From positions 17,359,001 to 17,423,000 of the forward strand of contig JARWIR010000018.1 of assembly GCA_029959085.1 (NCBI GenBank): a DNA stretch of 64,000 nt. Reading direction: 5' to 3'. The stretch comes from Nemophila menziesii (taxonomy: Eukaryota > Streptophyta > Magnoliopsida > Boraginales > Hydrophyllaceae). Below are positions 1-10,442 of the stretch, piece by piece; position 1 is the stretch's first letter; every line of letters starts with the position of its first letter. Both the position numbers and the translations under genes were made by a program. The notes below the pieces were generated by a model, which saw nothing but the letters and a program-made list of their open reading frames with translations, did no database searches and had not been told where the DNA came from.

Positions 1-1080
1 TAATGTCACTGACGGGAAGGGTGATCTTAATGGGCATATGCACAAAATCATTTCCACTGGGTGTATACCGAAACAAATTTGATGGACGTATAGTCAACAC
101 TATATATTGTCAACAACGAAAATATGATGTTGATGGACGCACTAGAACTTAATCGGTCGATATTGGTCACAAAATACGTGTGCGCCCATTTTGAATGGGT
201 GTATGCCCACCCATACCCAAGGTAACTAGCTGTAACAAATGATCGTGATGGGCGTATGCCCAATCATTACCAATGTTTGTATACCCAAATTCAAGTTGAT
301 GGGTGTATACCTAAAGACTAACTTTCGGTATTCACACATTTGCCATAGGGACCTGTATTGCAATTAACTAAATTAAAGATTAGTTGATATAGATCCATAG
401 GACCCGTCAAGAGATCATAAGCTCATCAATAGAGATTTAATTATCCGTCGTTAGTTTAGCATCATAGTGAAAAATCCATACCCATATCGCTCAATGAGTG
501 TTTAATTTTGTTTTCCAATAGGTGCTAATATCTCTCTTGAAGGGTATTTACCCATTTATCTAAAACGTAGTTGATGGGCGTATGGTAAAACGTAGTTGTT
601 GGGTTTATGTCCATCCATATATTATGTCATGTACAGGAAAGATGATCATAATGGGCACATACCCAAATCATTTCCAATGGGTGTATACCGAAATCAAGGT
701 TGATGTGCGTATACCCGTCACTAGATAATTTCAAATACGAAAAGATGATGTTGATGGGCGCACTAGAACTAACTCATTCAGTATTGGTCAGAAAACAGGT
801 GTGCGCCAAAGCTTAATGCTTCACTAGTTCGGCTCGGTGTATACAAACCTGTAGGTGCTGGGTGTATGTACAACTATACCTATGGCAACTTGGTGGGAAA
901 GATGATCTTGATGAGTGTATGTCTAACATTTTGAATGAGTGTATTTCCAAAACATATCGAATGAGTGTATGCCCAACCAGACCCAAGGTAAATTGCGGTG
1001 ACATATGATCTTGATGGATGAATGCCCAACCATTACCAATTGGGTAGGTTCCCATTGTTTACATACGTCGGTAACGCATA
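1..1080. repeat. Degenerate direct duplication (~620 bp unit) with a near-palindromic short motif
   Basis: Two copies of a block of about 620 bp are recognisable (about 5-200 against 626-815). They share the order: TGATCWTAATGGGCA, the cccaaatcatttcc stretch, GGGTGTATACCGAAA, GATGTTGATGG and CACTAGAACT. A short motif, consensus TGGGYGTATRCCCA, recurs about 16 times in variable form (for example near 28, 58, 82, 196, 246, 297, 572, 650, 676, 702, 857, 908, 934, 958 and 1013). The motif is close to its own reverse complement. No coding potential is visible. Arrays of short, partly palindromic motifs are known from subterminal regions of plant DNA transposons, so this may be one end of the element that carries the Ulp1-like gene next door. 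That link is inference; no terminal inverted repeat was found. Confidence 0.6.
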
Positions 1081-1520
1081 CGATATGTTACGTTAATATT
1101 GGCATATCATTCTTCGAATACTTTTTTACACTTTATAGTAAGTTTAAATCAATTTGTATACTATTGATTGTTCTTTTACCATACGTAGTTATGTCTTTTC
1201 GTATAATCAAGATGTGTGTTGTCTAATTTGTTTTATTCAAGATGGGAAGCCACCATGTTTGTGGTATGTTGGAGAAAACATCAAATACAGTCAACTCAGT
1301 TTTTCAAATAAATAACATCTAAAACCAATAAATTTACAAAGAGACAACATTTCAAACATTAAAAGCAGTCCTATTATATAAACATTAGTTTATCAACAAC
1401 GGCTAAAAAAACAAACCACGAACTTCTAGAAAGAACACTTTCACACGTTATGTAACACCTCGCGCCTCCTAGCTTTTTTAACAACTGCCAAACAGTTTTT
1501 ATCGGCCAAGACAGTGTTAA
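1081..1520. other. No gene seen
   Basis: AT-rich sequence between the motif block and the Ulp1-like exon. I see no supported gene or repeat boundary here. Confidence 0.5.
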
Positions 1521-1975
1521 CTATTGTTTTGCGAAGTGATCGATATGTGCCAATCTTGTACACACCCCTATAACAGATTTGATCTGGTAAACATCATTCA
1601 TGCATATCAACATGTAAATCCCAGAATCTCTCCAATTGGTTACTGATCTGTGCAAAGGTGCTTCAAATTTCTCGTATCTCTTCCGAGTAGCTCCAGGCCA
1701 GAAATTGTTCATTATGGTATTGGCCACACGCTTGGCATTTTTTTCAGAGTCCGTGATTAAGGGGTTGCCACCTTTAACGCGCGTGTTACTATAGTGGATG
1801 AACGTCTGCGTCTCATTGTCATATATAAGAGCACTCCAGAGTTTGGCAATTCCAACTTTTGTTAAAATAGGTATTAGTAGAAAACGCTTCGAGCTTAAAA
1901 TTTGACCACTTTTGTCTATGACCAACCTGGAGCGCATCTGGTACTCTTCCACTGTCTCAGATTTTCTTTTGTGCT
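1521..1975 (-). pseudogene. Ulp1-like (C48 peptidase-related) terminal exon of a transposon gene
   Basis: This is the last exon of a minus-strand gene. It starts after an acceptor-like TTTTGTAG and ends at 1521. The translated exon has the layout of a plant Ulp1/C48 C-terminal domain: a KLWSALIYDNETQTF segment where the family normally has a His-Trp pair, a Lys/Arg-rich helix, then NWRDSGIYMLICM where the family has its Asp-Cys-Gly active-site stretch. In this copy the His position is Leu and the Cys position is Ser, and the Asp position also appears replaced, so proteolytic activity is unlikely. Ulp1 domains are commonly carried by plant MULE- or CACTA-type transposons. The next exon upstream is 2039-2115. 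Assignment rests on pattern recognition only. Confidence 0.5.
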
Positions 1976-2038
1976 ACAAAATCCACACAAATTTATAACT
2001 AAATAATTCAAACATATTTTTAACGAAATGACTTACAT

Positions 2039-3462
2039 ATCCACGGGCGGGTAAAAATCCACCAATATCTCCATCAAAGCTGTCGTGCCAAAACTGCAGC
2101 ATAAACTCAATAAACTACATAAAAGAATGTTAGTCACGTTTCAGAATCACTTATATAACAGAACGCTGATCAATGCTTTTATTTTGTCAAGCCTATGAAT
2201 TATAATTATACCTGCCATTTTACTCTATCTTGTTCACCTATCATTATACATTGACCGGCTGTCAATCTCATAGCATCATAACCCCACACAATTGTATCCT
2301 TGTTCAGTTATTGGGTAATACGTTCCAACAATTCACGATCCAACTTAAATAAAACAATCTTTCGTGGATGATCAGTAGCTACTATACAACAGTCATCATA
2401 ATCTTCATTAGTGTTGTCCTCAAACAATATCAAGGCGCCCGATTCATTAACTTCATTTTGTGTATCAATCACTACCATGTCCGCCTGATTGAAAACATTA
2501 TGTGGTGGTGATAGTACTACGTCTTCGGCTTCATTTTGTTTTTTTTCTTTCCTCACTCTTTTTTTTGATCTTCCTGATACGAATTCACTATATTCTTTCC
2601 ACCATTGAATTCCTTTTCTTGACCTTCTTAGCACCTGTAATATTTTGTTCTTCCAAACACACACCCCCAATCATGTTTTGATCCTCCTCACCCACCACAC
2701 TAAAATCCATATTATCCAGTGCTTTATTAATCAATATATTTTTCGCTGAACAATTACCAACCTCATCAACCGGCCTAGAAACCTCTGTAGTACAATCTCC
2801 TTTATGTAATTCACTAGTATTGTTGGCTGCAATATCGTCCAAATCTTTTTCAGATAATTCACTGCAAACTACATTTATCTGTTCTGATTTAGTCATATTA
2901 GTCGTCCCCTGATTCATAAATATACATGGTGTTGTGTGATTTGGAGTAGAATTAAGGGCGCTGCTAGAAATAACGTTTGCATCTGCAACTTTATCAACTA
3001 ATTCATTTGTAGGTGAAGCCACTTGCTCATCCTCTAACACTGGACCTGGTCCATTAGTATTATAGTAAAAATCAAAATCACAACCCTGCTGACGATCACA
3101 CACTTCAACAAATGATTTACTTTTCTCCTCGGCCAACACTCTGAATTGACGAATCTCTTCACGTAAATTAGTGTTTTCATTTTTGTATTGTTCTATCTCT
3201 AACATTAATTCAGCATTTTTTTTAAATGAGTCCAACTCCATTTTAACCACTGTCAATTCGTCCGTTGTAGCACCATTTTGACCATGTGAACCATCACCTA
3301 ACACAGTTTCCGTCTGCAGTTCAACTAACTCTTCATTTCTTACACCAGCTGAAGTACTAGAACCAACATTCATTGAACTACCTCTAACATCAGTTTGTAT
3401 ACGTACCACACCAAAGACATCCATCTCTTTATCAGTCACTTCGGGATCGGATGTCCTCACCT
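2039..3462 (-). pseudogene. Middle exons of the Ulp1-type transposon gene (linker with coiled coil)
   Basis: A small exon (about 2039-2115) encodes FIEFMLQFWHDSF followed by a GTAAGT donor. A longer stretch (about 2308-3462) begins right after a TTTGTAG acceptor. It encodes a hydrophilic Asn/Glu/Thr-rich linker with a short coiled-coil-like run (about residues 75-125 of the exon) and a basic patch near its end. The reading frame shifts near 2600-2670: one frame ends at 2588 and the continuation lies in another frame down to 2308. This is the expected low-complexity linker between a DUF1985-type part and a Ulp1-type part in transposon-carried genes. I recognise no enzymatic domain in the linker. 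Confidence 0.45.
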
Positions 3463-3608
3463 ACAAATGTAAATGTACGTATGATTAGTAAATAATATTA
3501 TATGATGGTATGGTAACATGTTCATTCATCCAAGGCTGTTAAGGAAATAAAATACATAAATAAATGTGTTTGTTAAACAAAAAATTAATTCATGTATATA
3601 ATACGTAC

Positions 3609-4230
3609 CACCAATAGAAGTGAGCATCCTCTACCCAGAATGGTGTCACCGCTCATAACAAGATCAGCTATATGTTTAGGCCAGTCATAAGTATTTAACT
3701 CACTTAGATTCTTTGATATTTTAAGATGCCACTGAGTTATGCGGCCTAATCCTGCTGGAGACATAGCTAGCATATTCACACATATAGCTAGCGTATCTTT
3801 ATCACCATGCTTCTTGTTCAAAATACTATTTATCATTGCCTTTACATCTGACTGTGATAGTGTCCCTGTTGTCTTGACATTAGGGAACGTCTTCTTAAAC
3901 CATTTCCCAGGTCCTAGGTCAGCTCGTACAAACTTAGGAACGCGTTCATTACCACCAATAACCCCCATTATCAGTCGTACATCCATAGGGTGATATTAAG
4001 AGGCACACCTCCAAATGTATATTCTTCTTCCCTATCGTCATAGTTCATTAAAAGATCCGCAATTAAGTCATCGTTTTTTCCCACCTTTTAGATCCCTTGA
4101 ACTCTTTCATCCCATAGAAAAGAGGATAAAAGGGAGAGCATGCAAGTGACTTGAAATAATATGGTGTCATATTACTGTGTCGCACAATTTTGAATATGGA
4201 AGCCAACGAGCACATGTCCTCCGTCATGAT
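3609..4230 (-). pseudogene. DUF1985-like N-terminal exon of the Ulp1-type transposon gene
   Basis: This exon is bounded by a CTACAG-like acceptor at about 4231 and a GTACGT donor at about 3608. It encodes a segment resembling the plant DUF1985 domain found upstream of Ulp1 domains: an acidic helix with Asp/Glu repeats, then TFGGVPLNIT, MDVRLIMGV and a C-terminal GLGRITQW stretch. A one-base deletion near 3987-3995 breaks the frame between the NIT segment and MDVRLIMGV. With the linker and Ulp1-like exons this makes one decayed multi-exon gene reading right to left. No host function is claimed. Confidence 0.5.
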
Positions 4231-4254
4231 GCTGTAGACAATGAATTCAATTAC

Positions 4255-4740
4255 AAATTATTTACTAGGTTACAATAACATCATATACATAAGTAAATCT
4301 CTAAATAGTAATTTGTTATATACACACTTCCAAATCCAGTATAACATTTGATTTGTACTAACATATGTAAACCCAAACAAATTCTCTTACATACCATGTC
4401 AATAACCAAGCTTAACAAAAACCCACTAACAATCGTTACGTTAAAAGGAACAATACATTATTCAATTAATTTGTGGTTGCAAAACAATGGTTCACACAGA
4501 TTCTCATTATTCTCATTTCATTATACGATTTGAAACAGAAATTTAGACATGCATTTCTTCATATTAATTCTGTTTCGATGTTACGACTAGATTCCTAACA
4601 AGGATAAAACTTCACAATAACCACATATGAGGCTATTCGTAAGAGAATCTGTGAAATCATCACACATACTAACCTGTGAAAGTTGGAAACCCGGATTAGG
4701 GCAAAAAAAATGAACAGTAGCAAATTGTTAGTTAACTAAT
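4255..4740. other. No gene seen
   Basis: AT-rich spacer between the Ulp1-type gene and the plus-strand kinase relic. The short open frame at 4348-4533 has no recognisable content. Confidence 0.5.
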
Positions 4741-4748
4741 TTTTATAA

Positions 4749-5691
4749 TGTTCTGATTAGAAAACTGGCCAAAACGTGGGGCCCTGATTATGGTGGAAAG
4801 CTGTCGTATAATCAACTGCAGCACTACACTAACAATTTTAGTGACAAAAACTTCCTTGGTACCTTCCAATTTGGCAAAGTGTACCGTGGATCAGGGTCAG
4901 GTTCACACATAGATATGGTGGTTAAGATATGGGAAAATTCAGAAAAAAACCCATTCTTTCCGAGGAAATAGTGAAGCCAAAGTGATGGTCAGTCATTTGA
5001 TATATAGTCCTTGTTATTTTCCCCGCCTGTTCTAACACAATTGTAACAATCTTTTCAGCTTGAACTTAATATGCTCCGAAATGATCGATTGAACAGTTAC
5101 CCAGGCATGCTAAAGTTGTATGGATTTTGCTGGTGTAACAAACTTCTTAGTGTTGTCTACATTTGTAACTCTCTCAATACTCTTCATAATCTGGTACCAA
5201 AGGGTATGCATCATTCTATGCTTTCTTGTTCACAAAATTAAGTTTATTGATAATTGGATATTAATGTCTGAGTTTGTATTATATGTAGATATTTTTACTT
5301 GGATTCAAAGAATCAAGGTTGCTGTAGGGTTTGCTCAGTTTCTTAAACTTTTGCATACTAAAAACCACCATTTGTTACACCATTCTTGGTTCGCAATATT
5401 GATGCAGCTCATATTGTTCTTGACGAGGTCCGATTCACGTCTTCTTTCTTGATATGTGTTATTTTCTCTGACTTATCAAAGATTACATTATTTTCATGCA
5501 GCGTTACAATCCCAAATTATTCAACTTTAGCATGATCAGTGGTGGATTATTCAATGATACAACCAAATATGAACATTATCTCTTGTATAAATCATATGAA
5601 TACATAGACCCGTCAATTAGGTGTTCGGGTAAATGGTCAGAGAAGACGGATGTGTTTGCATTTGGTGTTATAATACTTACAAAGAATTTTT
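4749..5691 (+). pseudogene. RLK-like pseudokinase relic, plus-strand copy
   Basis: Four exon-like blocks can be read. (1) About 4749-4968 has a juxtamembrane segment, a glycine-loop remnant LGTFQFGKVYRG and VVKIW carrying the beta-3 lysine. (2) About 5059-5203 includes YPGMLKLYGFCW and ends at a GTATGC donor. (3) About 5288-5422 has WIQRIKVAVGFAQFLK and, after a frameshift near 5390, VRNIDAAHIVLDE. (4) About 5502-5691 has YNPKLFNFSMISGG and WSEKTDVFAFGV, then a stop that removes the rest of the C-lobe. The catalytic-loop Asp is Asn (RNI instead of HRD) and DFG is NFS, so the family already looks like pseudokinases. This copy is additionally broken by the frameshift and the truncation. It is paralogous to, and inverted relative to, the minus-strand copy at 6984-15762. 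Confidence 0.7.
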
Positions 5692-5829
5692 AGAATTGGA
5701 CTCTGGGCTCCGAGCTGCAATGGACAAATGTAAGGAAAAACCTGAAACCTCAAAGGCAAGCTCCAACAAGTTGTTTAGCATCAAATGCAGCATGATCATG
5801 AGAGATAATGTTCACAATCCCTTGTGATT

Positions 5830-6980
5830 ATGATTTTGCTTTCTAAGTTTAAGAATGTAGTCCAATTGTCATTGTAATAATCTCACATCATCCCTAGCTG
5901 TCATTAACTCTCTTTCGGATAAACCTCTTCTTTACAATGGTAACCTTTTGTAGTTCTTCGAGAGCGTGCCTCCAAATATAAAATTCTTATTAGTTATCAC
6001 CAGTATGACAAGTATCAAATATTGGGTTTTTTTTTTTTTTCTTCAATAGGTTGAACTATACCAATTGGGAAAAAAATTGGGTGTTTGTGTGGGTTTTTTT
6101 TGGCGTTACTCAGTGAGATGTAAAACTCATTTTAAAATTTTTGTACTGGGAAATGGATAGGTGATATTGATTTAAACCAATAAATTTACAATGTTTCAAT
6201 AAAATAGACGAGACATTTGTCTTTTTTCAAAACAACCCAAGAATGTTTGCTACATAAGAAGGTTAATGACAAAATTAACACAACAGGATGTTCTAGTTCA
6301 TTGAAATATTTCTGTTTTAAAAGGGTAAAAATTAGAACTTACTTAAAAAGAAAAACAATTTAGAAAGATGAGGTGGTTAACCTAAAGTTACATGAAATTT
6401 TGTTTAGTCTATGGCAGATTTCCCATTCCTAATTATTAGTTAAACTAATAATTAAACTTCTTTAAGTGATAGCAATGTTCCTGAGTTTGACTAATTTTTG
6501 TCATAGTTATTTCGTTTTAATGCAATCAATCTTCTTCATTAAAGTAGAAAAATATCAAAATCCTAGTTTGGCCTAGCGAAAACATGCTCCAATTTAATCT
6601 CTGCAGTAAAAAGTGTTGTGCTTCTTTACTTCAAAAGTTTTGAAGATGTTATCGAATTCTTTTTTCAATGATATTTTTGACTACTTCTGCTTTAGTGAAA
6701 TAATCTAAACATATATCATAGTCCCCTACTTCTGCTAATATTGCATCTAATACTGGTATTAAAGAGAAACAAATGGAAATGAAATGCAATACTTTAAATT
6801 ACGACATAATTATAGTTCGAAAGACAAAATTACTGTTACCTACTAAATATTCATCAAAAGCCTAATCTATACACCAAATATACTGCAATCTAAGTCGTGC
6901 TAAATTGTAACTAAAACTTCATGACTTCATAGCCAAAGGCAAAAGTATATACCGAGCCATCATCAACATCAGCTTTAATT
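5830..6980. other. No gene seen between the two inverted kinase copies
   Basis: AT-rich intergenic sequence with homopolymer runs (a T run near 6030 and an A run near 6070). I found no supported gene, inverted repeat or element boundary. Confidence 0.5.
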
Positions 6981-8668
6981 AGTTTAGACACTTTTTTTAA
7001 TTTTTACCTTTTGTGATTTTTCCCTTTTGTTAATTAACGCTTGGAGTTCAGGTCCCAACTCTAGGAACTCTAGATTATTCTTAACAACTTGAAGTTTAAA
7101 CAGACACTTCATAACTTGCTTCATAGAAAGACCACCATCTTTATATGTGCATTTCATAGCTAACTTTGTAATTCTGCGCCCATCAGCTTCACAATAATCC
7201 CTGTCCATTGCCAAACTTTTGTCCACGAATAAATAGACAAACTTCTTGATGTACCTACATTTATAGTCATATTCATTTGTTTCGAGGGGTTGGTATCGTT
7301 CCCAGGCCCAATCATAAAGCAGTTTAGTCAATTCTTTAGCATCCATTGGATCAATTCTTTTTGTCATCAGATTTAGCAAAAGAACGCCAAATGCAAAACT
7401 ATCGGCTTTATCTGTCAAGAAATTCAAAACACAAAATGCATGTTAAGACTATACGATGAACTATAGGGGAGGATCCATCCATGAATTTATTTTAAAAAAT
7501 GGGGAATGAATTATAGTAGGGATTAATTAGAAGTGTACTATATTTAGGTGGGGAAGGTAAATATTTAGGCAGGGGCTATTGTATATTTTCCAATTGTATA
7601 TTTCCATAACGTTTTTGTTATAAAGAAAAGGTGGTAAATTCGCGCACTATACCCTGGGGCTGAGGTAGGGCGCAACCCACCCCTATATCCACGCTTGGAA
7701 AGTATGCACTTTTACCAAACCTTAGGGAGTTAAAATGCAAAAAGTGTGCTTCGAAACACAATATGCATGTTTTAATGGTAGGTAGCGGCTAAAACTACAT
7801 ATTGAATTCATGTACCTGTTTGCGCAACATGCCATCTAAAGTAGCCAAAGACTCCATGCAAGTGAGGGGGCACCTTGTATATCGTGCTATCCGGAAAAAT
7901 TCCACCGCTAAATAGACTAAAATCCAACAATTTGGGATTGTATTCCTGAATGAAAATAAATCAGACAACTAGTTGCCAAAACCAATCAGACAAGAATGAA
8001 AAAAAAAATCAAACCTGATCAACAGCAATATGAGATGCAGCAATATTGCGAACCAAACATTGCTTAACTGCTGGATTTCCCGTATGCAAAAATTTAAGAA
8101 AGGAACCAAATCTTACAGCAACTTTGATTCTTTGAAGCCATGTAAAGCTATCTATAAATAAACAGCATAAATTACCATCAATACTTACCTAACTAATAAT
8201 TATGATATGGTGTGGGATGCACACTTTGAAAGATTAGACCATGACCAAGAAAATACGTAAAAGATGAAGGCATTGTGGGGTTATTAAATAGTTCCAAAGG
8301 GTCCTCAAGTTTTCTAAACACCTCCGTTCTTTTACTGTTACAATATTTCTCATAAGTTAGGTTGTGTCCGTAGTTAGTGGTCTGTAAGGCACGTTTATGT
8401 TTTATATGGGCATAAAGTGTCGTGCATGTGCTAATCTGTTCTAATATAAGAACATAAACGTGTTTTACGTAATTTCATCCCGTGTAATTAACTGATTACT
8501 AACCTCGGGTACAAGACGAAAGACACATTCTGAAAGATTGGACCATGAACAAGAAAATACGTAAAAGATAAGGGCATTCCCGGGTTATTTACCCGGCCAT
8601 TAAATGATACATACCCTTTGGTATTAGATTATGAAGGGTGTCTAATGGGTTACAATTATAGACGGAAC

Positions 8669-9528
8669 CAGGGGCGGATCCAGAGACTAAATTGAGGGGG
8701 GGCTTAAAATATATATGAGTTAAAGGGTCAATGTTTTTCAAATTTTTAAGGTAAAAATATGATACATAAATATAAACTACCAATGTCAAAATACAAATAT
8801 GAGAATCTAACGTCATTACGTTTCTCGACTTTTTAGTTGATGAACTTAAAAGTTACTCCATTATTTTATCCAAAAAATATACAATTCAATACCATTACAC
8901 TTAACTTACATAGTACCGTGAGTATTATATTAATATACTATATGTTATACTAATATTCTTATTTTTAAATATGAGGAATAAATCATCTACAAAAATCAAA
9001 CATTGTAATTTTATTGAAGTAATATAAAAATAATTAGTATGTATTATTACTCTCAATTTAAAACAGAGACTCGTATACAAAAATTTCAATATTTAATAAG
9101 TCGGTCTAATGAAAATTGACAAATTCATAACTTTAATCCAATATATCAAAGAATTCAAAAAAAAATTGTTGAAAATTAAAATATAAGAATAAATTTGAAA
9201 TATTATTTTTATTTTATATTGAACATATTTCCGAATCAAATCATTTTTAAATTTAGCTTCGAAATGATTTTCTAAGTGTGTATTTGAGAAAAAGATAAAA
9301 CAAATGCTAAGATTCGAACACCTGGCCTTCACTCCAAATTTAAATATGTAAATGTACTAAACCACTAAGCCAAGATAACTTGCTTGTTACCTAGAACAGG
9401 CATGTTTTACATAAATGTTCAGAAGAAACTAATTATTTTTCGAGTCAAAATTACATTTACGTATCATAAAATTTACGAGTTCAGAGGGGGCTTGAGCCCC
9501 CCCTGGTCCCATAGTGGGTCCGCCTCTG
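8669..9528. mobile_element. Non-autonomous hAT-type element (860 bp) in a kinase exon
   Basis: The ends are inverted repeats: CAGGGGCGGATCCA on the left and, as reverse complement, CAGAGGCGGACCCA on the right. It is flanked by a perfect 8-bp duplication GACGGAAC at 8661-8668 and 9529-9536. An 8-bp duplication with CAGRG ends is diagnostic of the hAT superfamily. The element carries no transposase. It has a GGGGGG stretch just inside each end and a tRNA-like segment at about 9305-9385. Removing it restores the kinase reading frame from the YEILGSV part to the YNCNPLD part. Confidence 0.85.
9305..9385 (-). other. tRNA-like (pol III A/B box) segment inside the hAT element
   Basis: On the minus strand the segment reads TTGGCTTAGTGGTTTAGTAC (A-box-like), then, about 30 bases later, GGCCAGGTGTTCGAATC (B-box-like). 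The spacing is right for a tRNA-derived promoter. It may be a small SINE captured by the hAT element or part of the family's own internal sequence. No acceptor-stem pairing was demonstrated, so it is not called a tRNA gene. Confidence 0.4.
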
Positions 9529-9618
9529 GACGGAACCGAGAATTTCATAGTCTTCGTCCCAACAATATCCGTACAACTCTATCATGCCTGGGTGGCTTTT
9601 CAAACATGTATTTTGAAG

Positions 9619-10275
9619 TGTTGTAAAATCACTTTGTAAAACGTAATAAAACTTTGGCGAGAATAGATCAAAATGATCTATGGTTGAAACACAAATCAAA
9701 CCCAGAAAAAGATAAACGCAGAAAGTAAAGAACACAAGGATATATCGTGGTTCAGCAATAATGCCTACATCCACGTTGAAGCCACCCTCAGATGATGCTT
9801 CGCACACTATATGAACACGGTTACACTTCAGATCAGTTACAAGAATACAAGAATAGCAACACAAGAGTTTCAGCGTGAAACCCTAAGAATCAATCGAGAA
9901 ATCTACTCAATCTTCAAGCAATAGGCTTGATCTACACTATTCTAATTAACAATCTTTATAGATTAGATTGTTAATGTTTACAAGAAACCCTAAGTAGTAT
10001 CTGAAGAACACGAGAGAGAAGAGAGCGAAGAGTCAAAAGACAAGAGAGTAAGTCTGACCAACACTGAAGACCCGAGCCTTTTATATGGCTCTCTAAGGGT
10101 TTTAATCTGAGCCGTTCATAGTGATATTTGATCAACGCGTGAGATTAAGCCTCGTAAGTAAAGCGGTGCAAATAATAACCCGAGAATTGGTCCAACCCGA
10201 AGCTGAAGTGGAATACCAAGTAAGATGCCAACTCAGCTAATTTGACCACGTTTTGACTTTACCAAATTATCAACA
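9619..10275 (-). repeat. Copia 3' LTR
   Basis: 3' LTR, 657 bp, matching the 5' LTR base for base by eye. Its outer edge abuts the TGAAG target duplication at 9614-9618. Confidence 0.9.
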
Positions 10276-10290
10276 ATCTCCACCTTAAAG
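10276..10290 (-). other. Copia polypurine tract
   Basis: On the element strand TTTAAGGTGGAGAT lies immediately before the 3' LTR, as expected for plus-strand priming in plant Copia elements. Confidence 0.85.
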
Positions 10291-10442
10291 TCAAACCTCT
10301 TGCTCCTCTATCATCATAAGCCGTAGCCAAGTGTTCAAGTGTGCTCAGCACCATCTGGTTGCTCCAAAATAATTACCTGAAAAATAATTACTAAAAAACC
10401 ACAGGTTTAGTAAATAATTTAAACCACAGTAATTAATTTTAA

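Noticed and set aside
1..1080. CRISPR-like array because of regularly repeated palindromic motifs
   Set aside because: Repeats are degenerate and irregularly spaced, there are no unique spacers, and the DNA is clearly plant nuclear.
9481..9864. Open frame ending in kinase-like residues on the minus strand
   Set aside because: It is a chimera of LTR sequence, the kinase exon 2 and the hAT end, not a gene.
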